Positions 1 to 5,442 of a stretch of DNA of 5,725 bases are shown here, piece after piece. Numbering within the stretch: the first letter of the stretch is position 1; every line of letters starts with the position of its first letter. Origin of the DNA: JBDNFP01 sp041689775 (GTDB lineage Bacteria > Bacteroidota > Bacteroidia > Cytophagales > Spirosomataceae); assembly GCA_041689775.1 (NCBI GenBank), contig JBDNFP010000377.1:1-5725 (forward strand). Direction: 5' to 3'. The notes beneath the pieces are model-generated. The model saw nothing but the letters and a program-made list of their open reading frames with translations. It was not told where the DNA came from and searched no databases. Made by a program: the position numbers and the translations under genes.

Positions 1-645
1 GCCAAACGGTTTCAAACCAAGTACAAAAAGGTATCCCCGGCTATGAAACAGGGGCTCGTGAACCAAATCTACCCCTTGGAGGACCTCCTGTTAATGAAGC
101 CCTTAATGTTTACCATAGATTAAATGCCCAGTACCGAAATTACTCAGATGGCCTTTGACGGCAACGAAGGCTGGAATACTAACTTCATGACTCAGAAAGC
201 GGAGAAAATGGATGCCGAAGCCAGTGCTAACATGAAGTCACAGACGGGCGATTTTCCCGATCCTTTCCTGGGTTATAAAGAGAGAGGCTACACCGTGCAG
301 CTGGAAGGAAAAGAAACCATCGAAGGTACCGAGACCTTTAAAATCAAACTGACTAAGAAGCCGGTGAAAGTGGAGGGAAAAGACGAGGAGAACGTATTAT
401 ACTACTTCTTTGATGTTGAAAATTACGTTCCCATTGCCATGAAAACTACGATCAAGACTGGGCAGATGAAAGGAGCCACGGTTGAGACCATGATGAGTGA
501 TTATCAGGAGTCAAACGGCCTGTATTTTCCCTTCTCCATTACGACTAAATACAACGGTCAAACCGGCGAGGCTATCCAAATCGATTCTGTCGACCAGAAT
601 GTGGAGGTAGATTCAAAGGCTTTTGCTTTCCCCGAAGGACAATAA
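1..645 (+). pseudogene. LolA-like outer membrane lipoprotein-sorting family protein, 5' part broken or cut by the window edge
   Basis: This is the C-terminal two thirds of a periplasmic protein of the LolA/LolB-like fold, a family that binds lipid or lipoprotein in a curved beta sheet. The open part runs 124-645 (173 aa). It has the typical order of blocks: QMAFDGNEGW near residues 8-17, LEGKETIEGTETFKIKL near 60-76, FFDVENYVPIAMK near 94-106, and SDYQESNGLYFPFSI near 125-139. Family members are usually about 230-260 aa with a signal peptide, so 60-80 residues are missing. The ATG at 124 lies directly after an in-frame TAA (121-123). Upstream of that TAA the same frame is open to base 1 and ends KPLMFTID, which resembles the 'KRPxxFRxD' strand that normally precedes the FDG block. 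I therefore read 121-123 as a nonsense lesion inside the gene rather than a real start. The rest of bases 1-95 is not recognisable as the family, and the other frames are no better. The exact substrate is unknown. Confidence 0.6.
124..645 (+). CDS. Open segment of the LolA-like protein (173 aa)
   Basis: This is the part of the LolA-like gene that can be translated as written, from ATG 124 to TAA 643-645. It has no signal peptide, although the family is exported. That supports the view that this start is an artefact of the preceding stop and that the real start lies before base 1. The composition is typical of a soluble periplasmic beta-rich protein: many Lys, Glu and Thr residues, alternating polar and hydrophobic strands, and no membrane segment. 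The next gene starts 78 bases downstream in the same direction. The two could share a transcript, but the hairpin at 664-695 lies between them. Confidence 0.7.
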   Translation: MPSTEITQMAFDGNEGWNTNFMTQKAEKMDAEASANMKSQTGDFPDPFLGYKERGYTVQLEGKETIEGTETFKIKLTKKPVKVEGKDEENVLYYFFDVENYVPIAMKTTIKTGQMKGATVETMMSDYQESNGLYFPFSITTKYNGQTGEAIQIDSVDQNVEVDSKAFAFPEGQ

Positions 646-663
646 GAACTTCGCTCATGTAAC

Positions 664-695
664 GTACTTCGGGTAGTACTCACCACCCGAAGTAC
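664..695. repeat. Perfect 11-bp inverted repeat (hairpin) between the LolA-like and propeller genes
   Basis: GTACTTCGGGT (664-674) is the exact reverse complement of ACCCGAAGTAC (685-695), with a 10-base loop. The transcript would form a stable stem-loop 18 bases after the stop of the upstream gene. No T tract follows on either strand, so it is not a canonical intrinsic terminator. It could be a degenerate terminator, an mRNA 3'-end stabiliser or, less likely, an operator for the gene at 724. The repeat itself is certain; its role is inferred. Confidence 0.7.
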
Positions 696-723
696 AATCT
701 ATATTCCACTTACCTCCATACTC

Positions 724-1041
724 ATGCTGAAAAATATACTATTACCGGTAGCCATGCTGCTGGCTGGGATTACTTTCGCCCAGGAACCTATACCGCTGAA
801 AGGCGATGAGCTATTTGGCTCCCTGAGCGCTCGTCACATTGGGCCTGCGCTCATGAGTGGCCGTATCTCCGACATCGAAGGCCACCCCACTAATTCCCGT
901 GTTTTGTACATTGGTGCCGCCGGTGGCGGGGTTTGGAAAACTACCGACGGTGGCGTGACTTTTAAGCCGGTTTTTGATAAACATCCCCAATCCATCGGCT
1001 CTATTGCCATTGATCCCATCAATCCCGATCAGGTTGTTTAG
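724..1041 (+). CDS. Propeller protein, N-terminal segment: signal peptide and first blade
   Basis: This segment is the true 5' end of the propeller gene. It holds the signal peptide, the RHIGPALMSGRI opening, the first Asp box (KTTDGGVTF, about 937-963) and a blade ending IAIDPINPDQVV. Translation stops at TAG 1039-1041. In homologous proteins this position reads 'VVWVGTGE', and here VV-stop-VGTGE is seen. The codon was therefore most likely TGG (Trp), changed by a single G-to-A. No Shine-Dalgarno sequence is obvious before ATG 724, which is common in this phylum. Confidence 0.8.
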   Translation: MLKNILLPVAMLLAGITFAQEPIPLKGDELFGSLSARHIGPALMSGRISDIEGHPTNSRVLYIGAAGGGVWKTTDGGVTFKPVFDKHPQSIGSIAIDPINPDQVV

Positions 1042-1542
1042 GTAGGTACCGGCGAGTGCTGGACCCGTAACAGCGTGACCATCGGGGAGGGGATTTTTAA
1101 GTCGACCGACGGAGGTGGGAACTGGACTAAGATGGGACTGGAAAAGACCGAACGGATTGCTTCGGTACAGATCAATCCCAAGAACCCCGACGTAGTGTAT
1201 GCCGCAGCTATGGGCCCGCTCTGGGGGCCGGGTACTGATCGTGGCCTGTTCAAAACGACCGATGGTGGTAAAACCTGGGAGAAAATCTTGTACGTAGACG
1301 AAAATACCGGCTGCTCGGAAGTTACACTCGATCCACGGAATCCGGATATTGTGTACGCCGCCATGTGGGAACACCGCCGAACAGCCTGGTCGTTTGAGTC
1401 GGGGGGGCACAGTCGGCGCTGTACAAATCAACGGATGCGGGTAAAACTTGGAATAAGATTCATAACGGCTTTCCATCGGGTAAGCTTGGGCGTATTGCCC
1501 TGGCGATTGCCCCGTCGCAGCCGGACCGGCTGTACGTGGTAA
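1042..1542 (+). CDS. Propeller protein, second segment (blades 2-3), then out-of-frame tail
   Basis: This segment continues the same frame directly after the TAG, with VGTGECWTRNSVTIGEGIFKSTDGGGNW. The only nearby alternative start is GTG 1075, which has no support as a real gene start. Two Asp boxes (1099-1125, 1252-1278) and the family phrases AAMGPLWGPGTDRG, LYVDENTG and AAMWEHRRTAWSFESGG are intact. Homology ends at the G run 1401-1407. Residues encoded from about 1408 to the TGA at 1540-1542 are out-of-frame sequence. With one more G the text continues as SGGAQSALYKSTDAGKTW, exactly as the family demands. Confidence 0.75.
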   Translation, partial: VGTGECWTRNSVTIGEGIFKSTDGGGNWTKMGLEKTERIASVQINPKNPDVVYAAAMGPLWGPGTDRGLFKTTDGGKTWEKILYVDENTGCSEVTLDPRNPDIVYAAMWEHRRTAWSFESGGHSRRCTNQRMRVKLGIRFITAFHRVSLGVLPWRLPRRSRTGCTW

Positions 1543-1916
1543 TAGAATCGGAGCAGGATGCTACCAAAGGCCTGTACCGCTCGGAGGACGCCGGCGCCAG
1601 CTGGAAACGAACCAACGGTGATTTTGAATTGACCCTGCGTCCGTTTTACTTCTCGCGCATCGTGGTCGATCCCCGCAATCCCGACATACTCTGCAAAGGC
1701 GGCCTCAGCGGGGCCATTAGCCGCGATGGAGGCAATACGTTCAAAACGCTGGGTACGATGCACTCCGATATTCACGATATCTGGTTTGACCTCAAAGACT
1801 CCGACCGCATGTTTGTGGCAACGGATGGCGGCTTGTACCGCTCGTGGGATGGCGGTAGCGTGATGGAGATGGTCAAGAACCTGCCCCTTTTCCCAGTATT
1901 ATCAAGTGAGCCTTGA
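1408..1916 (+). CDS. Propeller protein, third segment (blades 4-6), shifted frame
   Basis: The coding sense runs in the third frame from about 1408: ALYKSTDAGKTWNKI, then GKLGRIALAIAPSQPDRLYVVIESEQ, Asp boxes RSEDAGASW (1578-1604) and SRDGGNTF (about 1719-1742), and RMFVATDGGLYRSWDGG. The ATG at 1536 inside this stretch is an internal Met and not a start. The frame closes at TGA 1914-1916 only because of one extra T in the run 1888-1891. Removing it gives NLPLSQYYQVSLDD, the expected family text. About 500 bases are therefore in a different frame from their flanks, bounded by a -1 and a +1 lesion. Confidence 0.75.
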
Positions 1917-3375
1917 CGACGCTACACCCTACAATATTTACGGCGGATTACAGGATAATGGCTCGTGGTACGGTCCTTCGCAAAGCCCCGGTGGTATCGA
2001 AAACCGGGATTGGCATTCCGTGGGAGCGGGCGATGGTTTCCGGGTATACCGGCATCCCACTGATCCTAATATTGTCTATTCCGAAATGCAGGGGGCCGAA
2101 AACATCTGGCGCTACGACACCGATCGGAAGCAATATAAGGTGATCAAGCCTTACCCCGAAGCCAATGACCCCAAACTGCGCTTTAACTGGAACGCGGCCC
2201 TGAACCTCAGCCCCAATAAGCCCGATCGCCTGTACGTAGGTAGTCAGTTTTTGCACCGCTCCGACGATCGTGGTGAAACCTGGACTAAGATATCCCCCGA
2301 CCTAACTACCAACGACCCGGCCAAACAAGATCAGTCTAGTTCGGGCGGGCTATCGGTGGATAATTCAGGGGCCGAAAACCACTGTACTATTTTTAGTGTC
2401 AATGAGTCTCCGCTCGACGAGAACATCATTTGGGTAGGTACCGACGACGGTAACGTGCAGGTAACGACCAGCGGCGGCAAAAGCTGGACCAACGTAGTGG
2501 GGAATATTCAAGGACTCCCCAAAAACACCTGGGCGTATCAGGTAGAGCCCAGCCGCTTTGATAAGAACACCTGCTACGTGGTATTTGATGGCCATGCCCA
2601 AAACGACATGAAGCCCTACGTATTCAAAACGACGGATATGGGTAAAAGCTGGAAAGCAGTGGTAACTGATGAGATAAAAACGTTTGCCCGTCACATCATA
2701 GAAGATAGCAAAAACCCCAACTTGCTTTTTCTGGGTACCGAGATGGGCCTATACATAACGGTAGATGGCGGGCAGAATTGGTCGCAATTTACCAATAATA
2801 TGCCTCCGGTGGCGGTGCATTACTTGGCGCTTCACCCTAAAACTAACGACTTGGTGATGGCCACCCACGGCCGGGGTATCATTATTCTGGACGATATTAG
2901 CCCACTCCGGCAGATAACCAATGATATCATTGCCAAAGATGTTCATTTCTTTACCACTTCACCCACCGTGATCAGTGAGCAAAGCGCATTCACGGAAGGA
3001 GGCGACGCCGGGGAGTTTCGGGGCGATAATCCTAGCCGGGTAGCGCAGATTAGCTACTACCTCAAAAGTCGGCATACTTTTGGGAAAATGACAATGGATA
3101 TTTTTGACGAGGAAGGTAAGAAAGTAGGCGATTTGACACCGGGTAAAAGCAAAGGGATTAACATTGTAGATTGGAGTTTTCGGTACAAAATGCCGAAAGT
3201 AGCCAAAGGCAAAACCATTGCCGGGGGGGCTTCTATCCCGCCTCAGTTACCCGCCGGAGAATACCGGGTGGTGATTACCAAAGCCAATAAGACGTATGAA
3301 ACCAGCATCAAGCTGATTCCTGACCCGAATTCGCTCTATACCAACGCTGATCGGGCCTTGCAACCACCACCATGA
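1906..3375 (+). CDS. Propeller protein, large central and C-terminal segment (489 aa as an open frame)
   Basis: This is the longest uninterrupted part. Coding sense starts at about 1892, before the GTG at 1906, which is an internal Val. It contains DATPYNIYGGLQDNGSWYGP (a hallmark block of this family), blades with Asp boxes near 2254-2283, 2467-2490, 2626-2652 and 2758-2781, the closing strand ATHGRGIIILDDISPLRQ, and then a beta-sandwich-like region ending in PPQLPAGEYRVVITKANKTYETSIKLIPDPNS. It ends at TGA 3373-3375 after ADRALQ. That stop is created by loss of one base in the CCACCACCACC stretch, and the correct reading continues into TTMKLYDMTERL. No internal stop or shift is visible between 1892 and 3359. 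Confidence 0.85.
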   Translation: MSLDDATPYNIYGGLQDNGSWYGPSQSPGGIENRDWHSVGAGDGFRVYRHPTDPNIVYSEMQGAENIWRYDTDRKQYKVIKPYPEANDPKLRFNWNAALNLSPNKPDRLYVGSQFLHRSDDRGETWTKISPDLTTNDPAKQDQSSSGGLSVDNSGAENHCTIFSVNESPLDENIIWVGTDDGNVQVTTSGGKSWTNVVGNIQGLPKNTWAYQVEPSRFDKNTCYVVFDGHAQNDMKPYVFKTTDMGKSWKAVVTDEIKTFARHIIEDSKNPNLLFLGTEMGLYITVDGGQNWSQFTNNMPPVAVHYLALHPKTNDLVMATHGRGIIILDDISPLRQITNDIIAKDVHFFTTSPTVISEQSAFTEGGDAGEFRGDNPSRVAQISYYLKSRHTFGKMTMDIFDEEGKKVGDLTPGKSKGINIVDWSFRYKMPKVAKGKTIAGGASIPPQLPAGEYRVVITKANKTYETSIKLIPDPNSLYTNADRALQPPP

Positions 3376-3791
3376 AACTGTACGACATGACCGAGCGGCT
3401 GGCTTACGTTGTGGATCAGGCAGATGCTTTACGGGATAGCCTATCAGCCCGCAAGGTGGTAAACCCAAAGCTCAAAAGAATCATTGACCCCATAATCTCT
3501 CGGTTGGATGTCATGAAGAAAGAGCTGGTAGTGACTACGGGTGATAACTACGTAGAAACCGCCGAACCAGAACTCCGGGAGCAGATTGCAGGAGTATACA
3601 GTGAGGTAGCGCTCTCTCCCGGTCGTCCGACTGAGGCACAAATGAGCCGATTGACGGGGCTTAAAACTGATTTGAAAGACGCCGAAGAAGAAGTAAATAT
3701 CATCAAGTCGCAACTCAATAAACAACTTGCCAAAGCAAGGGCTACCGACATAATGTTAAGGAGTTGGGAGGAGTTTATGGGAAGCAATTAA
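3372..3791 (+). CDS. Propeller protein, C-terminal helical tail (139 aa as an open frame)
   Basis: This segment begins at an ATG that overlaps the preceding TGA in an ATGA arrangement (3372-3375) and ends at TAA 3789-3791. It looks like a small separate, translationally coupled gene. However, ADRALQ...TMKLYDMTERLAYVVDQADALRDSL is the normal continuous C-terminal text of the propeller family, where a helical bundle follows the beta domain. It is rich in Lys, Glu, Leu and Ala, with a heptad-like stretch near 3661-3750 (LKTDLKDAEEEVNIIKSQL). It has no signal peptide of its own, which fits a tail and not a gene. The terminator follows 25 bases after the stop. Confidence 0.75.
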   Translation: MKLYDMTERLAYVVDQADALRDSLSARKVVNPKLKRIIDPIISRLDVMKKELVVTTGDNYVETAEPELREQIAGVYSEVALSPGRPTEAQMSRLTGLKTDLKDAEEEVNIIKSQLNKQLAKARATDIMLRSWEEFMGSN

Positions 3792-3816
3792 TAGCTATTA
3801 CTTCCAGGTACTGCCT

Positions 3817-3853
3817 TAGCCCGGCCTATCATGGTCGGGCTATTTTTGTTTTT
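3817..3853 (+). terminator. Rho-independent terminator after the propeller gene
   Basis: TAGCCCGGCC (3817-3826) pairs with GGTCGGGCTA (3833-3842) over 10 bp with one G-T wobble and a six-base loop, TATCAT. The run TTTTTGTTTTT (3843-3853) follows immediately. It lies 25 bases downstream of the TAA at 3789-3791, so it ends the transcript of the propeller gene and isolates the next gene. Confidence 0.92.
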
Positions 3854-3904
3854 GGATCGAATTTATACTGATGGTATCCAAAAATTAAATTCACAAATTT
3901 TGGA
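3849..3904. repeat. Three related inverted-repeat arms downstream of the terminator
   Basis: TTTTTGGAT (3849-3857) is the exact reverse complement of ATCCAAAAA (3876-3884). The second arm can also pair with TTTTGGA (3898-3904) through TCCAAAA (3877-3883). The first arm shares its T run with the terminator's T tract. The region is AT-rich, so part of this could be chance. It could act as a weak terminator for leftward transcription or as a regulator-binding palindrome before the promoter at 3924. Confidence 0.45.
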
Positions 3905-3923
3905 CTAAACACATAAATACTTA

Positions 3924-3955
3924 TTGACTTACATGGGCCAGTTTTGATGTATTTG
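3924..3955 (+). promoter_or_regulatory. Candidate Bacteroidota-type promoter for the lipoprotein gene
   Basis: TTG at 3924-3926 (within TTGAC) is followed after 21 bases by TGTATTTG (3948-3955). This matches five of the six fixed positions of the Bacteroidota -7 element TAnnTTTG at the usual distance from the -33 TTG. Transcription would start near 3961-3964, giving a leader of about 16-20 bases before ATG 3980. The preceding terminator makes an own promoter necessary here. The prediction rests on pattern matching only. Confidence 0.5.
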
Positions 3956-3979
3956 GGCTCACTTTATCCATCACTATGT

Positions 3980-4069
3980 ATGATCCGCAGGTCTTCCCTT
4001 TTACCCACTTTTCTTATCCTTGTTGTAGCGCAGTGGTCTTGTAAGGTCAATCCCGACCCTACTCTGTAA
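3980..4069 (+). CDS. Lipoprotein gene, 5' segment: signal peptide only (29 codons)
   Basis: This is a short open frame with a clear lipoprotein signal: a basic start (MIRRSS), a hydrophobic stretch (LLPTFLILVVA) and Cys21 at 4040-4042, then KVNPDPTL and TAA 4067-4069. In the frame shifted by one base the text continues VSTPIFIDEARAWYQ without interruption, which is how such lipoproteins pass from the anchor into the mature domain. A one-base loss near 4060-4067 is the simplest explanation. The overlapping ATG at 3976 gives no signal peptide and was not chosen. Confidence 0.6.
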   Translation: MIRRSSLLPTFLILVVAQWSCKVNPDPTL

Positions 4070-4329
4070 GTACTCCCATTTTTATAGACGAAGCCAGGGC
4101 ATGGTACCAGGGCAAGGGTTCTTCCAACGCCCGGCTATCCGCTCAGAATTTTAATGAAATGGCCTTCTGGAAATATGCCCAGAACGGAAAGTTGGTCAAC
4201 GGCGTGAACATCGTGTCCGTCCCCCTGCTCTTTAACAACCGCCTTCCTGTTAGTATCGTCAGTGATGAAAACTTCGCTAAGAAGGGCGACGACTTTTCCT
4301 TACCCAATTTCGATCGCAAGGAGCATTAG
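4066..4329 (+). CDS. Lipoprotein gene, second segment: start of the mature N-terminal region
   Basis: This 87-codon stretch has coding sense but no usable start codon of its own: STPIFIDEARAWYQ, ARLSAQNFNEMAFWKY, NGVNIVSVPLLFNNRLPVSIVSDENF and DFSLPNFDRKEH, then TAG 4327-4329. After the stop the same frame continues IQQKLLVSKDKEGNYRSAVITVIPDRDE into the large open frame. The stop therefore sits inside a continuous domain. CAG (Gln) or TTG (Leu) is the likely original codon. This fills most of the apparent gap between 3791 and 4393, which would otherwise be taken as non-coding. Confidence 0.65.
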   Translation, partial: VSTPIFIDEARAWYQGKGSSNARLSAQNFNEMAFWKYAQNGKLVNGVNIVSVPLLFNNRLPVSIVSDENFAKKGDDFSLPNFDRKEH

Positions 4330-4392
4330 ATACAGCAAAAGTTACTGGTTTCCAAAGACAAAGAGGGAAACTACCGCTCGGCAGTCATTACA

Positions 4393-5442
4393 GTGATACC
4401 CGATCGGGACGAGCAACGAAAGAAAAACCCCGTAAAAAGGGATAAATTCTCTGGTGCTGTACTGCTGATGAATGAAGAAAGAGACAGCTTTGAGGTAGGA
4501 TGGCGCTACAAGAACGGCAAAGTGACCGACATCTTTTATCCGACATCCAAGTCTGCTAACGGTAGGCTGTCTGCCTATATGTGCAAGATCGGGTTTTACC
4601 AATTGATGGCTCAAAACCCCAATGCCAACAGTGGAGGCTATAATTGCACACCGAGCCACAATCAGCCCTGCTTGCCTTCGTCATTTCTGGATGCGCAGAC
4701 GGGTGGCTTCTGGGTTCTTACTGGCACCTTTGATGCTACCTGCGATGATGGAATACCAAACGGTGCGCCCATCCGGGAAAACCCTTGGGATGACGATGCG
4801 AGCTGGGTGGTAGCCGACCCCAGTGGGGGAGGAGGTGGAGGAGGCCCGGTTATTCGGGACCCGTTTGATCCTATCAACCCCACCCCGATAGATTATGGAA
4901 TGCCAATGGACCTAGACCCGGCTGATGCGTTTGCCTGGGAATTGGCCAACCGAATCGGACCAGATATCTACCTAACCTGGGAGGAGATTGAGCTGATACG
5001 CTCAAACTATTGGCTTACGTACGAGATCCGTAACTATATAGTGGCCAATGACCATAAGCCGGATATTCTTGTTCTTTTGGATACTTATTTGCAAAATCAT
5101 TATGCTTTCATTACAAGTCCCGCAGAAAGGACCATTTTAGCCAGTAGATCCTGGACAGATCAAGCCGCTTTCCGTATTAACGCGATCAATGCCTTCTTAG
5201 AAGCTATGGCAAGGTTCACAGCTATTGGTTGCCAAGACAATGCTTGTAACGCCTATCGCCACGCATTTTTCAATGTATTGAATGCACAAAGTTTTACGGT
5301 TTCTGTCGCCAGGCAGTTGGGACAAGCTAGAGAAGGAAACTTGATGATTGACCCTGAAACCTTAATTCCCATTAATTTTGTTTGTGATCCTCTCAATCCA
5401 TCTATAACCGCTAATTTCATAGATTTATTCAATAACGAATGA
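4393..5442 (+). CDS. Lipoprotein gene, main open segment (349 aa) with Gly7 linker and most of the DUF6973-like domain
   Basis: The open frame has a possible GTG start at 4393, but the coding sense extends back to 4330, so this is not a natural start. It covers the end of the N-terminal region (GAVLLMNEERDSFEVGWRYKN; four Cys in MCK, YNC, PCL and ATCDD contexts), the acidic, Trp-containing stretch ENPWDDDASWVVADPS, the seven-Gly linker, a Pro/Asp-rich stretch (IRDPFDPINPTPIDY), and the helical C-terminal domain with the RHAFFN motif. It ends at TGA 5440-5442 right after LFNNE. The text continues after the stop as DYRAFNQFQNQGGNLSAIVQAMANNGSLRNAPGCP to TAA 5548-5550. The final part of the domain is therefore cut off. 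Confidence 0.75.
   Translation: MIPDRDEQRKKNPVKRDKFSGAVLLMNEERDSFEVGWRYKNGKVTDIFYPTSKSANGRLSAYMCKIGFYQLMAQNPNANSGGYNCTPSHNQPCLPSSFLDAQTGGFWVLTGTFDATCDDGIPNGAPIRENPWDDDASWVVADPSGGGGGGGPVIRDPFDPINPTPIDYGMPMDLDPADAFAWELANRIGPDIYLTWEEIELIRSNYWLTYEIRNYIVANDHKPDILVLLDTYLQNHYAFITSPAERTILASRSWTDQAAFRINAINAFLEAMARFTAIGCQDNACNAYRHAFFNVLNAQSFTVSVARQLGQAREGNLMIDPETLIPINFVCDPLNPSITANFIDLFNNE

Larger units (their letters stand above)
724..3791 (+). pseudogene. Secreted VPS10/sortilin-type BNR (Asp-box) beta-propeller protein, disrupted by one stop and three frameshifts
   Basis: Joined across its lesions this is one gene of about 1022 aa, the usual size for the Bacteroidota proteins annotated as 'glycosyl hydrolase', 'VPS10 domain' or 'BNR repeat' protein. 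It starts at ATG 724 with a Sec signal peptide (MLKNILLPVAMLLAGITFA, then QEP). The mature start carries the family signature RHIGPALMSGRISDI. A series of Asp boxes (S/T-x-D-x-G-x-x-W/F) marks propeller blades at about 937, 1099, 1252, 1425, 1578, 1719, 2254, 2467, 2626 and 2758. Other family blocks are VGTGE, the ATHGRGIIILDD strand (about 2858-2896), a PPQLPAGEYRVVITK beta domain (about 3238-3282) and a helical, partly coiled-coil tail (about 3372-3780). The lesions are: TAG 1039-1041 where Trp is expected; loss of one base at the G run 1401-1407; one extra base at the T run 1888-1891; loss of one base near 3360-3371. The catalytic activity of this family is not established, so the 'glycosyl hydrolase' label is not supported by any catalytic residue I can see. 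A strong terminator follows the stop. Confidence 0.88.

Noticed and set aside
3..156. Third-frame peptide over 3-156 (NQVQKGIPGYETGAREPNLPL...) as the end of an upstream gene
   Set aside because: It reads like protein but matches no family I know and overlaps the LolA-like frame. The first frame ends KPLMFTID, which fits the LolA-like alignment better. The region is too short to settle this.
811..1476. 221-codon open frame on the minus strand
   Set aside because: It lies entirely antisense to conserved propeller sequence with clear Asp boxes on the plus strand. Its translation has no recognisable domain, and its openness reflects the codon pattern of the real gene.
2365..2694. Further minus-strand open frames within the propeller gene (also 1038-1364, 1428-1775, 1948-2256, 3444-3725)
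   Set aside because: All are antisense to well-supported coding sequence, and none has a family motif or promoter-like signal.
937..2781. DNA-level tandem repeats or CRISPR-like spacing from the recurring Asp-box sequences
   Set aside because: The similarity is at the protein level (one motif per propeller blade), with variable spacing and divergent nucleotides.
3976..4044. ATG at 3976 as the start of the lipoprotein
   Set aside because: Its frame yields MYDPQVFPFTHFSYP with no signal peptide and stops after 22 codons. The ATG at 3980 gives a clear lipoprotein signal.
1039..5442. Alternative genetic code or stop readthrough
   Set aside because: TAG, TGA and TAA all occur as internal stops, while TAA serves as the natural stop at 643 and 3789. 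Frameshifts are present as well, which a changed code cannot explain.
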